Positions 22,084 to 30,134 of a DNA stretch of 35,787 bases are shown here, piece after piece. Position 1 is the first letter of the stretch; each line of letters opens with the position of its first letter. Under the pieces are notes generated by a model. The model did not search any database. It was not told the origin of the DNA and saw nothing but the letters and a program-made list of their open reading frames with translations. A program made the translations under genes and the position numbers. This stretch comes from Dehalococcoidia bacterium (GTDB taxonomy: Bacteria; Chloroflexota; Dehalococcoidia; SM23-28-2; HRBIN24), in the NCBI GenBank assembly GCA_025062275.1, contig JANXAP010000019.1, positions 1-35,787 of the forward strand, given 5' to 3'.

Positions 22084-23294
22084 CGACCGCCGCGGCCCCA
22101 GGCCGTGACCCTGCGGGCGCTATCCAGGGTGCCTTTACGTTCCTGGGCGAGGGCTGTCTCGACCTGGCGCAGCAGTTCGTCCAGGCCCCAGCCCCGCAGG
22201 GCTGAGACCAGCACCGCCCGTGGCTGCCAGGAGCGCAGGTGGGGGAGGAGGTCCGTGACCTCCTCCAGCCCGGCGATGGGGCGGCCGTCCTTGCGCTGCA
22301 GGCGGTCCACCTTGTTCAGCACGGCGATGCGCGCCTTGCCCTGCAGCCCCAGCTCGGCCAGCGTCTTCTCCACTGCGTCGGCCTGCTCGGCTGCCCTGGG
22401 GTGCGTTATGTCGATAACGTGCAGGAGGAGGTCGGCGTCCTCCAGCTCCTCCAGGGTTGCACGGAAGGCTGCCACCAGCTGGGGCGGTAGTTTGTTGATG
22501 AACCCCACGGTGTCCGTCAGCAGGAAGAAGCCGCCGCCGGGCAGCCTCACCCGCCGAGTGAGGGGGTCCAGGGTGGCGAAGAGCTGGTCGGCTACCAGCA
22601 CGTCAGCCCCCGAAAGGGCGCGCATGAGGGTGCTCTTGCCAGCGTTGGTATAGCCTACCAGCGACACCAGGGGGAGGTCCTCCCGGGCGCGACGGCGCCG
22701 GTGCAGGGCGCGGTGCTGACGTACCTCCTCCAGCTCGCGCCGCAGGTGCTGGATACGGCGCTTGATGAGCCGGCGGTCCGTCTCCAGCTGCGTCTCTCCC
22801 GGGCCGCGGGTGCCGATGCCGCCCCCGAGGCGCTCCAGGTGGGACCACTGCCCACGCAGGCGGGGCAACAGGTATTCGTGCTGGGCCAATTCTACCTGCA
22901 GCCGTCCCTCCCGCGTGCGGGCGTGCTGGGCGAAGATGTCCAGGATGAGGGCTGTGCGGTCCAGCACCTTTACCTGGAGGGCCTTCTCCAGGTTGCGTTG
23001 CTGGACGGGCGAAAGCTCGTCGTCGAATATGACCAGGTCGTACTGGAGGGACGTCCGCAGGGAAACTATCTCCTGCAACTTGCCGCGGCCCACGTAGTAG
23101 GCCGGGTCGGGGCGCTCCAGCCGCTGGACTACCCTGCCCACCACCCGGGCACCGGCAGTGTCGGCCAGGAGGGCCAGCTCCTCCAGGGAGCTGGCGGCGT
23201 CCCAGCCGTCGCGGCGGCTGCCGTTCTTGGGCTCTGCCGCCACCAGCAGGGCACGCTCGGGCGGGCTGACGGTCTCGTGCAGCCTGCGGCCTAT
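22080..23294 (-). CDS. hflX: Ribosome-associated GTPase HflX, apparent non-canonical start
   Basis: HflX is a GTPase that splits stalled or stress-inactivated ribosomes. Seen: SLEELALLADTAGARVVGRVVQRLERPDPAYYVGRGKLQEI (N-domain), DLVIFDDELSPVQQRNLEKAL, the glycine-rich GGGIGTRGPGETQLETDRR, and the G domain with GYTNAGKST, DTVGFINKLP and NKVDRL. The first canonical codon, GTG at 23243, has no ribosome binding site and would drop the conserved family N-terminus PPERALLV encoded just upstream in frame. That upstream frame contains ATA (23294-23292) 3 to 4 bases after a strong AGGAGGGAGGAT site, and CTG at 23282, but no ATG, GTG or TTG before a stop. I place the start at the ATA; it could be an unusual start or a sequence error. 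Confidence 0.9.
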   Translation of the reverse strand: MGRRLHETVSPPERALLVAAEPKNGSRRDGWDAASSLEELALLADTAGARVVGRVVQRLERPDPAYYVGRGKLQEIVSLRTSLQYDLVIFDDELSPVQQRNLEKALQVKVLDRTALILDIFAQHARTREGRLQVELAQHEYLLPRLRGQWSHLERLGGGIGTRGPGETQLETDRRLIKRRIQHLRRELEEVRQHRALHRRRRAREDLPLVSLVGYTNAGKSTLMRALSGADVLVADQLFATLDPLTRRVRLPGGGFFLLTDTVGFINKLPPQLVAAFRATLEELEDADLLLHVIDITHPRAAEQADAVEKTLAELGLQGKARIAVLNKVDRLQRKDGRPIAGLEEVTDLLPHLRSWQPRAVLVSALRGWGLDELLRQVETALAQERKGTLDSARRVTAWGRGGR

Positions 23295-23329
23295 GCTATC
23301 CTCCCTCCTCCTTATCGTGCTCCTTTATC

Positions 23330-23335
23330 AGTATA
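23330..23335 (-). promoter_or_regulatory. Candidate -10 element of hflX
   Basis: TATACT on the minus strand, five of six bases as in TATAAT, lies 36 bases before the proposed hflX start, with a weak TGACCG -35 at 18 bases. An AGGAGGAGGGAGG ribosome binding region follows. Confidence 0.4.
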
Positions 23336-23359
23336 AGCCATCCCTCGGCGGGCCGGTCA

Positions 23360-24538
23360 TCACAGGATAGGTCTCTCGCCCCGAGCCAGCCTCTCCATGC
23401 GGCGGAGGCCCTCTTCCAGGTCTTCGTCGGGAACGGTGAGGGAGAGGCGGATATAGCCCTCGCCGCTGGGGCCGTAACCGACGCCAGGGGTGACCACCAC
23501 CGCTGCCTCCTCCAGCAGCCGGGTCGTATAGCTCACTGAAGTCTCGTCCTCGGGCACCCGCGCCCAGAGGTACAGGGAGGCGGGGCTGGGGTCCACCCTC
23601 AGCCCCAGGCCGCGCAACGCTTCGACCAGCCGGTCGCGGCGTCGCTGGTACACCCGGTTGTGCTCCTCGATGCAGTCCTGGGGACCTTCTAGGGCGGCGA
23701 TGGCCATGCGCTGGATGGCCTGCGGTATGCCCGAGTCCAGGTTGGACTTGACATCCCGCAGGGCCCGGATCAGCTCGGCATTGCCCACTGCCATGCCGAT
23801 GCGCCAGCCAGTCATGTTATAGGTCTTGGAAAAGGAGTGGAACTCGATGCCTACCTCCTTGGCCCCCTCGACCTGGAGGAAGCTGGGCGGGCGGTAGCCA
23901 TCGAAGGCCACCTCGGTGTAAGGGCCGTCGTGGCATATGGCCAGGCCGTAGCGGCGGGCGAATTCCACCGCCCGGCGGAAGAAGGCGAGGTCGGCCACGG
24001 CGCCCGTGGGGTTGTTGGGGTAGTTGAGCCAAAGAACCTTCGCCCGTCGAGCCACCTCCGGGGGCACCTCGTCCAGGTCGGGCAGAAAGCCGTTTTCTGC
24101 CCGCAGGGGCAGGTAGTAAGGCTCGCCGCCGGCCAGCACCGTTCCCATCGAGTAGACCGGATAGCCGGGATCGGGCACCAGCGCCACGTCCCCAGGGTCT
24201 ATCAGGCAGAGGGCGATGTGGCCGATGCCCTCCTTGGAGCCTATGAGAGGCAACACCTCGGTATCGGGGTCCAGTTCCACCCCGAACCTGCGCCGGTACC
24301 AGCGGGCGATGGCCTGTCGTAGCTCCGGCAGCCCCTCGGTCTCGGGATAGCGGTGGTTGGCGGGGTCGCGGGCCGCCTCCAGCAGGGCATCGAGGATATG
24401 CTGAGGCGTTGGCAGGTCGGGGTCCCCTATGGCGAAGGAGACGACCCGAATGCCCTGAGACCGCTTCTCGGCTATCTTGCGGCTGATCTCGACGAAGAGG
24501 TAGGGCGGCAGCTTGTCCAGGCGGCGCGAGAGCCTCAA
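23360..24538 (-). CDS. dapL: LL-diaminopimelate aminotransferase
   Basis: A 392-residue PLP-dependent fold-type I aminotransferase. DapL converts tetrahydrodipicolinate directly to LL-diaminopimelate, bypassing the acylated intermediates of lysine and peptidoglycan synthesis. Seen: KLPPYLFVEISRKIAEKRSQGIRVVSFAIGDPDLPTP, YPETEGLPELRQAIARWY, IGSKEGIGHIALCLIDPGD, PDPGYPVYSMG, NYPNNPTGA, and the PLP Lys238 in HSFSKTYNMTGWRIG. The GSKEGI, PGYPVY and SKTYNMTGWR blocks favour DapL over aspartate or alanine aminotransferases. The start is TTG with a GGGAGGAAGG site. dapF, which uses the product, lies two genes upstream, supporting the call. A general class I aminotransferase remains possible. Confidence 0.88.
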   Translation of the reverse strand: MRLSRRLDKLPPYLFVEISRKIAEKRSQGIRVVSFAIGDPDLPTPQHILDALLEAARDPANHRYPETEGLPELRQAIARWYRRRFGVELDPDTEVLPLIGSKEGIGHIALCLIDPGDVALVPDPGYPVYSMGTVLAGGEPYYLPLRAENGFLPDLDEVPPEVARRAKVLWLNYPNNPTGAVADLAFFRRAVEFARRYGLAICHDGPYTEVAFDGYRPPSFLQVEGAKEVGIEFHSFSKTYNMTGWRIGMAVGNAELIRALRDVKSNLDSGIPQAIQRMAIAALEGPQDCIEEHNRVYQRRRDRLVEALRGLGLRVDPSPASLYLWARVPEDETSVSYTTRLLEEAAVVVTPGVGYGPSGEGYIRLSLTVPDEDLEEGLRRMERLARGERPIL

Positions 24539-24550
24539 GGGCCTTCCTCC

Positions 24551-24922
24551 CTAGGCGATGATGGGGTGCTCCTCAGCGAAGATGACGATGGAGCGCTCGA
24601 AATCGATGAACCGCCGCTCGTCCTCGGCCAGCTCCTCGACGGCGCGGCGCCCCTCCTCCGACTGCAGGACAGCAGCGAAGCCGTCCAGGCTGTCCAGCCA
24701 GATCTCGGCTACGCCGTCGAAAGGCTCCAGGTCGCAGCCCCGCTGTCTGTTGAGCTCGCGCACGAACGGGCTGTCGAGGGTGTGGACCTGCACATATCGC
24801 CGGATGCCCAGGACGGCGGCGTTCTTCTTCACCAGGGGGGCATGCACCTCCCGCCAGTGCTTCTGGAACTCTGCCAGGGTCATGCCCGGCCGACGGTGCA
24901 TGCAGTATACCAGCTTGATCAC
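24551..24922 (-). CDS. EthD-domain protein (dimeric alpha-beta barrel)
   Basis: A 123-residue protein with an EthD-like fold: VIKLVYCMHRRPGMTLAEFQKHWREVHAPLV is the EthD signature, with the conserved W-x-x-x-H-x-P, followed by RRYVQVHTL, GVAEIWLDSLDGFAAVLQSEEGRRAVEELAEDERRFIDF and a final beta-strand. The family forms dimeric ferredoxin-like barrels; EthD itself supports ether degradation, and others are monooxygenase- or dehydratase-like. Substrate unknown. The GTG at 24922 was chosen because GGAAGGAGG lies just before it; the frame is open for 25 more codons upstream. dapL follows after 12 bases, so they are probably co-transcribed. The 147 bases between it and dapF hold no convincing promoter. 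Confidence 0.8.
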   Translation of the reverse strand: MIKLVYCMHRRPGMTLAEFQKHWREVHAPLVKKNAAVLGIRRYVQVHTLDSPFVRELNRQRGCDLEPFDGVAEIWLDSLDGFAAVLQSEEGRRAVEELAEDERRFIDFERSIVIFAEEHPIIA

Positions 24923-25069
24923 CTCATACCTCCTTCCTTCATACGCGCAGGGGTCGGGAGGCCGCAGATGGCTCGCCATGGTCGGTGGCGGTATCACCCC
25001 CCTGCGCCGGGTTTCGGTGACAGAGACGGGGTCAGCGCTGCCATGGCGTCGTGCATCCCCGGCCGGGCA

Positions 25070-25912
25070 CTATCGTCCCAGCCATCTGCCCTCGAACAAC
25101 CATTCGGCGGGCCCGCTCAGGTAGGCCTCGCCCTGGCCGTCCCACTGGATGGTCAAGGGGCCTCCCGGCAGCCTCACGCTGACCGTGTCGTCCACCAGGC
25201 CATGCAGGCGGGCGGCCACCACAGCGGCGGTGGCGCCGGAGCCACAGGCCAGCGTCGGCCCTGCCCCTCGCTCCCACACCCGCAGTTCCATGCTTTTCCT
25301 GTCCAGCACTCGGGCCACGCCGAGGTTGACACGCCGCGGAAACAGCGGGTGATGTTCCACCGCCGGCCCCACCTGTTCCAGGGGGAAGTCTTCCACCGGC
25401 CTGTCCAGGAAATGGACGGCGTGGGGATTCCCCAGCGAGAGACAGGTGAGGGAGAGGCGCCAGCCCTTCACCTCCAGGGGCAGGTCCAGCAGGGGGCCGG
25501 GGCCCTCGGCCAGGACGGGCACCTCCGACGGTGAGAAGCGGGGGATGCCCATGCCCACCCGAACGCGCCGCACCTGGCTGCCTTCCATCTCCACCCAGGC
25601 GGGGAGGACGCCGGCGGCCGTTTCCACCGTCAGGCGACCGTCGCGGGGTCTGGCCAGGCCCGTCTCCACGGCGTAGCGCACCAGGCATCTGATCCCGTTG
25701 CCGCACATCTCGGCCTCGGAGCCATCGGGGTTGAAGATGCGCATGCGCACATCGGCCTCCCGGGAGGGCAGCACGAGGATCACGCCGTCGGCGCCGATGC
25801 CGAAGTGGCGGTCGCACAGGGTGCGGGCCAGGGAGGGCCAGTCCCGGTCCTCCAGCTCCGGCTGCAGCAATACGAAGTCGTTGCCGGTGCCGTGCATCTT
25901 CACGAAGCGCAC
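25070..25912 (-). CDS. dapF: Diaminopimelate epimerase DapF
   Basis: A 280-residue cofactor-free epimerase that turns LL- into meso-diaminopimelate for lysine and peptidoglycan. The two catalytic cysteines are present: Cys70 in EMCGNGIRC and Cys223 in LACGSGATAA. N-terminal FVKMHGTGNDFVLL and central SLGNPHAVHF are standard. The GTG at 25912 (VRFVKMHG) has GGAGG 7 bases upstream; an earlier in-frame start at 25936 would add eight residues without family support. The gene overlaps the end of miaA by 13 bases. Together with dapL downstream it supports the aminotransferase route to diaminopimelate. Confidence 0.96.
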   Translation of the reverse strand: MRFVKMHGTGNDFVLLQPELEDRDWPSLARTLCDRHFGIGADGVILVLPSREADVRMRIFNPDGSEAEMCGNGIRCLVRYAVETGLARPRDGRLTVETAAGVLPAWVEMEGSQVRRVRVGMGIPRFSPSEVPVLAEGPGPLLDLPLEVKGWRLSLTCLSLGNPHAVHFLDRPVEDFPLEQVGPAVEHHPLFPRRVNLGVARVLDRKSMELRVWERGAGPTLACGSGATAAVVAARLHGLVDDTVSVRLPGGPLTIQWDGQGEAYLSGPAEWLFEGRWLGR

Positions 25913-26871
25913 GGCACAGCCTCCTCTCGCGCCCACAGGAACTCCTCTACCAGGCGCGAAGCCTTCTCTATCAGCTGGGGATCTTCGGCCCGCAGCCAGT
26001 GGATACGAGGATCGTTGCGGCGGAACCAGTTCTCCTGATGACGGACGAGACGATGGGTGCCGGCCTTGATACGCTCAATCGCCTCCGCCAGCGTCAGCTC
26101 CCCGCGCAGGTACTGGCAGATCTCCCTGTAGCCGATGCTGCTCATGGCTGGCAAATCGGGCGTGAGGCCCCGGGCCAGCAGCCCGCGCACCTCGTCCACC
26201 AGGCCGCGGCGCACCATCTCCTCCACCCGCTGGTCGATGCGGCGATACAGCTCTCGTCTCGGCAGCCACAGGCCTATGGTCAGGTGGCGGAAAGGTGCAC
26301 CGGCGCGGCGTCGCTGTTCGGAGAAGGGGCGGCCCGTGGCCTCCATCACCTCGAGGGCACGAACCACCCGCCGCAGGTTGCGGGGATCGACGAAGGCCGT
26401 GGCCGCAGGGTCGCGGCCGGCCAGCTCGGCGTAGAGGGATTCTACGCCCTCTCGTCGCGCCCGCTCCTCCAGTTGGCGGCGCAGCTCTGGCTGTGGCGGC
26501 ACCTTGGGCACCGTCCATCCCTCCAGCAGCGCCCAGACATACTGGCCCGTGCCGCCCACCAGAATGGGCAACCTGTCCCGGCTCCAGATGTCCTCCAGGG
26601 CCTCCCGGGCCAGCTCCAGCCAGCGTCCCAGGCTGAAAGGCTCGTCGGGACGGACGATGTCGAACAGGTGGTGGGGCACCTTGTCCCGCTCCTCGGGAGC
26701 GGGCTTGGCGGTGCCGATGTCCATACCCACATAGACTTGACGCGAGTCGGCGTTGATAACCTCGCCCTGGAAGCGGAGGGCCAGGGCAATGGCGAGCGCG
26801 CTCTTGCCGGTGGCCGTAGGGCCGACGATGGCGACGAGGGAGCAGGGTCGAGCCTCGTGCCTAGCGGTCAT
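25900..26871 (-). CDS. miaA: tRNA dimethylallyltransferase MiaA
   Basis: A 323-residue enzyme that adds a dimethylallyl group to N6 of A37 in tRNAs that read codons starting with U. Seen: P-loop GPTATGKSALAIALA, INADSRQVYVGMDIGTAKP, HHLFDIVRPDEPFSLGRW, LVGGTGQYVWALLEGW, DPRNLRRVVRALEV, SSIGYREICQYLRGE and the C-terminal GTHRLVRHQENWFRRNDPRIHWL. All parts are complete. The ATG overlaps the end of the upstream oxidoreductase gene by 11 bases, and its own end overlaps dapF, so translation is probably coupled through this stretch. Confidence 0.97.
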   Translation of the reverse strand: MTARHEARPCSLVAIVGPTATGKSALAIALALRFQGEVINADSRQVYVGMDIGTAKPAPEERDKVPHHLFDIVRPDEPFSLGRWLELAREALEDIWSRDRLPILVGGTGQYVWALLEGWTVPKVPPQPELRRQLEERARREGVESLYAELAGRDPAATAFVDPRNLRRVVRALEVMEATGRPFSEQRRRAGAPFRHLTIGLWLPRRELYRRIDQRVEEMVRRGLVDEVRGLLARGLTPDLPAMSSIGYREICQYLRGELTLAEAIERIKAGTHRLVRHQENWFRRNDPRIHWLRAEDPQLIEKASRLVEEFLWAREEAVPCAS

Positions 26872-27232
26872 CGGTCAGGGGCACCTCTATGGCCACGTCC
26901 ACACCGCTATAGTAGCGCTCGAACTCGCGGGCCGTGTAGCGGGCCTTGAACCGCTCGATCACGTCGTGGACGATGGCGGGGTCCCGGTGCACCTTCGCCG
27001 TGGCGCTGATGGACTCTCCGCCCGCCTGCACCTGCACCTGCGGACGGGCCTCCAGGTTGCGGAACCAGGGGCTGCGGGAGCCGCGAATCGGCAGCAGCCA
27101 CAGGCAGTCCCGCTGCTCGTCCAGGACGAACCACACCGGCAGCACGATATCGCGGCCGCTGCGGCGCCCCTTGACAGCTATGTTTATCTCCCTGCCGTTG
27201 CGCAGGCGCCGGAGCATCGCCTCCCCCGCCAT
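26861..27232 (-). CDS. Small PNPOx/F420-type split-barrel oxidoreductase-like protein
   Basis: A 123-residue protein. The pattern VKGRRSGRDIVLPVWFVLDEQRDCLWLLPIRGSRSPWFRNLEARPQVQVQAGGESISATAKV resembles the split beta-barrel flavin/F420 proteins (deazaflavin-dependent nitroreductase-like or pyridoxamine-phosphate-oxidase-like), where GRxSGxxxxxPxWFV and WxRNLxAxPxV are typical. Cofactor (FMN, F420 or haem) and substrate cannot be decided. The ATG at 27232 was chosen for its GGGAGGTGA site; a longer open frame upstream overlaps tpiA and lacks support. It lies 5 bases after tpiA and overlaps miaA by 11 bases, so it is part of the same operon. Confidence 0.72.
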   Translation of the reverse strand: MAGEAMLRRLRNGREINIAVKGRRSGRDIVLPVWFVLDEQRDCLWLLPIRGSRSPWFRNLEARPQVQVQAGGESISATAKVHRDPAIVHDVIERFKARYTAREFERYYSGVDVAIEVPLTDDR

Positions 27233-27237
27233 GGCCC

Positions 27238-28005
27238 TCACCTCCCGCCTTTCTTGGCCTGCGCCGTCGCCTGCACTATCTGGACGAAGGCGTCGGCCTT
27301 GAGGCTCGCTCCTCCCACCAGGGCGCCGTCCACATCCTGCAGGGAGACGAACTCGGCTATGTTGGCCGGACTGACGCTCCCGCCGTACAGGATACGCGTC
27401 TCCTCCGCCGCCCGCTCCCCCAGGTAGCGGGCGATGAGCTGCCGCACGAAGGCTATGGCCTCCGCTGCCTGGTGAGCGGTGGCGGCCACGCCGGTGCCGA
27501 TGGCCCATACCGGCTCGTAGGCTACCACCAGGCCGTCGGCGCGGCCGAGGCCCTCCAGGGCGGAGCGCGTCTGCCGCTCCAGGACGGCATGGGTATGCCC
27601 TCTCGCCCGCTCCTGCAAGGTCTCGCCGACGCAGAGGATGGGCCTCAGCCCCTGGGCCAGGGCTGCCTCCAGCTTGCGACGAACGGCCTCGTCGGACTCC
27701 CCGAACACATGCCTCCGCTCCGAGTGACCGATGATGACGTACTGCACGGCCTCGGCCAGCATGGCCGGGCCCACCTCGCCGGTGGCAGCCACGTCGTCTT
27801 CCCAGTGGGTGTCCTGAGCGCCGAGGCCTATGCTGGAGCCGGCGAGCACGTCCCGCACAGGCAGTATGTGGAGAAAGGTCGGGCAGACGACCACCTCCAC
27901 CCCGAGCAGGCCCTGCAGCCCATCGCGCAGGGAAGAGGCGAGGGCCCGGGCGCTATCGAGGCGCAGGTGGCACTTCCAGTTGCCGGCGACGAGGGGCGTT
28001 CGCAT
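27238..28005 (-). CDS. tpiA: Triosephosphate isomerase
   Basis: A 255-residue TIM-barrel isomerase interconverting glyceraldehyde-3-phosphate and dihydroxyacetone phosphate. The catalytic residues are present: Lys11 (VAGNWKCH), His94 (VIIGHSERRHVFGE) and Glu164 (VAYEPVWAIGTG). The phosphate-binding ILYGGSVSPANI and DGALVGGASLK are in place. The usual NWKMN reads NWKCH, a mild change outside the key Asn and Lys. The ATG lies 1 base after the apgM stop, in a glycolytic gene set with pgk and apgM. Confidence 0.97.
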   Translation of the reverse strand: MRTPLVAGNWKCHLRLDSARALASSLRDGLQGLLGVEVVVCPTFLHILPVRDVLAGSSIGLGAQDTHWEDDVAATGEVGPAMLAEAVQYVIIGHSERRHVFGESDEAVRRKLEAALAQGLRPILCVGETLQERARGHTHAVLERQTRSALEGLGRADGLVVAYEPVWAIGTGVAATAHQAAEAIAFVRQLIARYLGERAAEETRILYGGSVSPANIAEFVSLQDVDGALVGGASLKADAFVQIVQATAQAKKGGR

Positions 28006-28006
28006 C

Positions 28007-29209
28007 TCAGGCCCCGAACTTGAGGAGACGGCGGGCGTGGGCCAAGGCCAGTGGCATGACCTCCACCGCCGGGAAGGTGCCCAGGATGCCCCGCTGCAGC
28101 GCTACCTCGTTGAAGGCGTCGCAATCGTCGGCCCGGGCCCAGCGTGCCCGCATCATGAAGGGCACCGGGTGCCATGAGTGGCCCCCCAGCACCGCGGGCG
28201 TCGAGTGGTCGCCGGTGACGATGAGCACGTCGGGGTCCAGGTCCAGCAGGGCGGGGATGGCCCGGTCGGCTGCCTCGATGGCCTCCACCTTGCGGTCGAA
28301 GTCTCCGTCCTCCCCGGCTGTGTCGGTGGCCTTGTAGTGGAGGAAGAAGTAGTCGAACTGGTGCCAGTGCTCGCGTGCCGAGGCGATGGCGTCCTCCAGC
28401 CGCGGCCCCGAGGGCAATGGTTGCATGCCCACCAGTTTGCCAAGGCCGCGATACATGGGGTAGTAGGCCACCGCTGCTGCCCTCAGGCGAAAGACCTCCT
28501 GCACCGTGGGCCAGTGGGGGCGCACCGCGAATCCCCTCAACAGCAGCATATTGGCCGGTGCCTCGTCCCGCAGGCGGCGGGCCGCCTCCGCCACGAAGCG
28601 GTTGACCAGGGAAGCGGTGCGTTCTCCCTCGGGCGAGGTGGCCGTGGCTGGCGGCACCTTCACCCCCTCTCGCTGAGGGTCCGTGTCGGACACGCGGTCC
28701 GAGAGGCCCTGGCCTCGCAGCACCACCAGGAAGCGGTGCTCTCGCACCGGCTTCACCAGGACCTGCACGCCGTCAACCTCTATGCCCTGGAGCCTGGACA
28801 CCAGCTGGGCGCATCGCTCGGTGTCGATGCGCCCAGCCCGGCGGTCGGTTATGATGCCGGCCTCGTCCACGGTGCAGAAGTTGCCGCGGGCGGCCACGTC
28901 GCCCGGCCGCAGGTCGAAGTCTATGCCCAGGGCCTCCAGCACCCCACGTCCTACCTGGAACTTCAGGGGGTCGTAGCCGAAGAGGGCCAGGTGCCCGGGG
29001 CCGCTCCCGGGCGTGATGCCGGGGGCCACCGGCACTGTGAGGCCGCACATGCTCTCGCGGGCCAGGCGGTCCAGGTTGGGCGTGTAGGCCGTCTCCAGCT
29101 CCGTGCGCCCCGTCTCGGGGTGAGGGAGGCCTCCCAGACCGTCCATCACCAGGAGCACGATCTTGGTATCGGCCTCGGTGCTGAGCTGTCGCGCCAGTTC
29201 GAGATCCAT
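28007..29209 (-). CDS. apgM: Cofactor-independent phosphoglycerate mutase, archaeal-type ApgM
   Basis: A 400-residue member of the alkaline-phosphatase superfamily that interconverts 3- and 2-phosphoglycerate without 2,3-bisphosphoglycerate. Metal-site motifs: KIVLLVMDGLGGLPHPETGRTELETAYTPNLDRLA at the N-terminus, PGSGPGHLALFGYDP, RGNFCTVD, FFLHYKATDTAGEDGDFDRKVEAIEAAD and IVTGDHSTPAVLGGHSWHPVPFM. The shape matches archaeal ApgM rather than GpmI (about 510 residues). The start is ATG 29209, with AGGTGG 5 bases before it; a GTG at 29218 is also in frame but has no ribosome binding site. It lies between the dehydrogenase gene and tpiA in the glycolytic set. Confidence 0.93.
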   Translation of the reverse strand: MDLELARQLSTEADTKIVLLVMDGLGGLPHPETGRTELETAYTPNLDRLARESMCGLTVPVAPGITPGSGPGHLALFGYDPLKFQVGRGVLEALGIDFDLRPGDVAARGNFCTVDEAGIITDRRAGRIDTERCAQLVSRLQGIEVDGVQVLVKPVREHRFLVVLRGQGLSDRVSDTDPQREGVKVPPATATSPEGERTASLVNRFVAEAARRLRDEAPANMLLLRGFAVRPHWPTVQEVFRLRAAAVAYYPMYRGLGKLVGMQPLPSGPRLEDAIASAREHWHQFDYFFLHYKATDTAGEDGDFDRKVEAIEAADRAIPALLDLDPDVLIVTGDHSTPAVLGGHSWHPVPFMMRARWARADDCDAFNEVALQRGILGTFPAVEVMPLALAHARRLLKFGA

Positions 29210-29247
29210 GTCAGCCACCTACCGATTATGGGACATGGGCGCGGTCG

Positions 29248-30123
29248 CTAGCCAGCGTCGGGGCGGGCCAGCTCGGTGACGGAGGCCCAGTCGCGCTCGC
29301 CCCACCCCCGGGCCAGGGCGGCCAGCAAGCGGTCGCGCAGCAGGCTGGCGACGGGCAGGGGCAGCGCCTTCTCCTCTCCCGCCGCCAGGGCCAGCTTCAC
29401 GTCCTTCAGGCCGTGGCGCAGCCTGAAGCCCGCCGGCTCGAAGCGTCGCTCGGCCACCAGGCGGCCGTAGTTGGCGTAGAGGGGGGAACGGAAGACCCGC
29501 TCGGCCACCAGTTGCAGGAACAGGCCCGGGTCCACCCCGTGCAGGCCCACCAGGGCGGAGGCCTCGCCCATGGCCTCGATGGCGGCAGCGATGAGCATGT
29601 TGCCGGCCAGCTTGACGACGTTGGCCGCCGCCGGGTCTTCGCCCACTACCGTGTAGCCGGCGGCCATGGCCTCCAGCAGCGGCCGACAGCGCTCGATGTG
29701 CTCCCGGCCGCCGCTGGCCACGATCCACATGGCGCGGGCGGCCGCTGCCTCGGGCCTCCCGAAGACCGGGGCGGCCACATAGCCCTGGCCCCGTCCGGCG
29801 TGGGCCTGGGCCAGCCGTCGCGAGGTCTCGACGCCGATGGTGCTCATGGAGAGGTGCACGGCGCCCGCTGGCAGGGCGTCCATGGCACCTTCGGGCCCCA
29901 GCAGCGTCGCTTCCACCGCTGCGTCATCGGCCAGCATGGTCACCAGCACCTCGGCGTCCCTGGCTGCCTCGGCCGGGGTGCGGGCCACCTCGGCCCCCTC
30001 CGAGGCCAGCTCCTGGGCGCGGGCCAGGGTGCGGTTGTAGGCCCGCACCTGGTGCCCGGCGGCCAGCAGGTTGCGGGCCATGGGCATGCCCATGTTGCCC
30101 AGCCCGATGAAGCCTACGCGCAT
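29248..30123 (-). CDS. NAD(P)-dependent beta-hydroxyacid dehydrogenase (3-hydroxyisobutyrate dehydrogenase family)
   Basis: A 291-residue two-domain dehydrogenase. The N-terminal Rossmann loop is VGFIGLGNMGMPMARNLLAAGHQV, then AYNRT; the substrate loop reads HLSMSTIGVETSRRLA (DxSTxxP-like, with Met for Asp), the domain-linking part YVAAPVFGRPEAAAARAMWIVASGG, and the catalytic Lys is in NVVKLAGNMLIAA. The NRT after the second strand suggests NADP+. Substrate is unknown: 3-hydroxyisobutyrate, tartronate semialdehyde, succinic semialdehyde and other beta-hydroxyacids are handled by the family. The glycolytic neighbours (pgk, apgM) might suggest tartronate semialdehyde or glycerate metabolism, but this is a guess. 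The ATG is 11 bases after pgk. Confidence 0.88.
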   Translation of the reverse strand: MRVGFIGLGNMGMPMARNLLAAGHQVRAYNRTLARAQELASEGAEVARTPAEAARDAEVLVTMLADDAAVEATLLGPEGAMDALPAGAVHLSMSTIGVETSRRLAQAHAGRGQGYVAAPVFGRPEAAAARAMWIVASGGREHIERCRPLLEAMAAGYTVVGEDPAAANVVKLAGNMLIAAAIEAMGEASALVGLHGVDPGLFLQLVAERVFRSPLYANYGRLVAERRFEPAGFRLRHGLKDVKLALAAGEEKALPLPVASLLRDRLLAALARGWGERDWASVTELARPDAG

Positions 30124-30134
30124 GGCGCACCCCC

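Noticed and set aside
25050-25070. GC-rich inverted repeat right after dapF, considered as a terminator
   Set aside because: No U-run follows on the minus strand, and similar short GC palindromes are frequent at this base composition.
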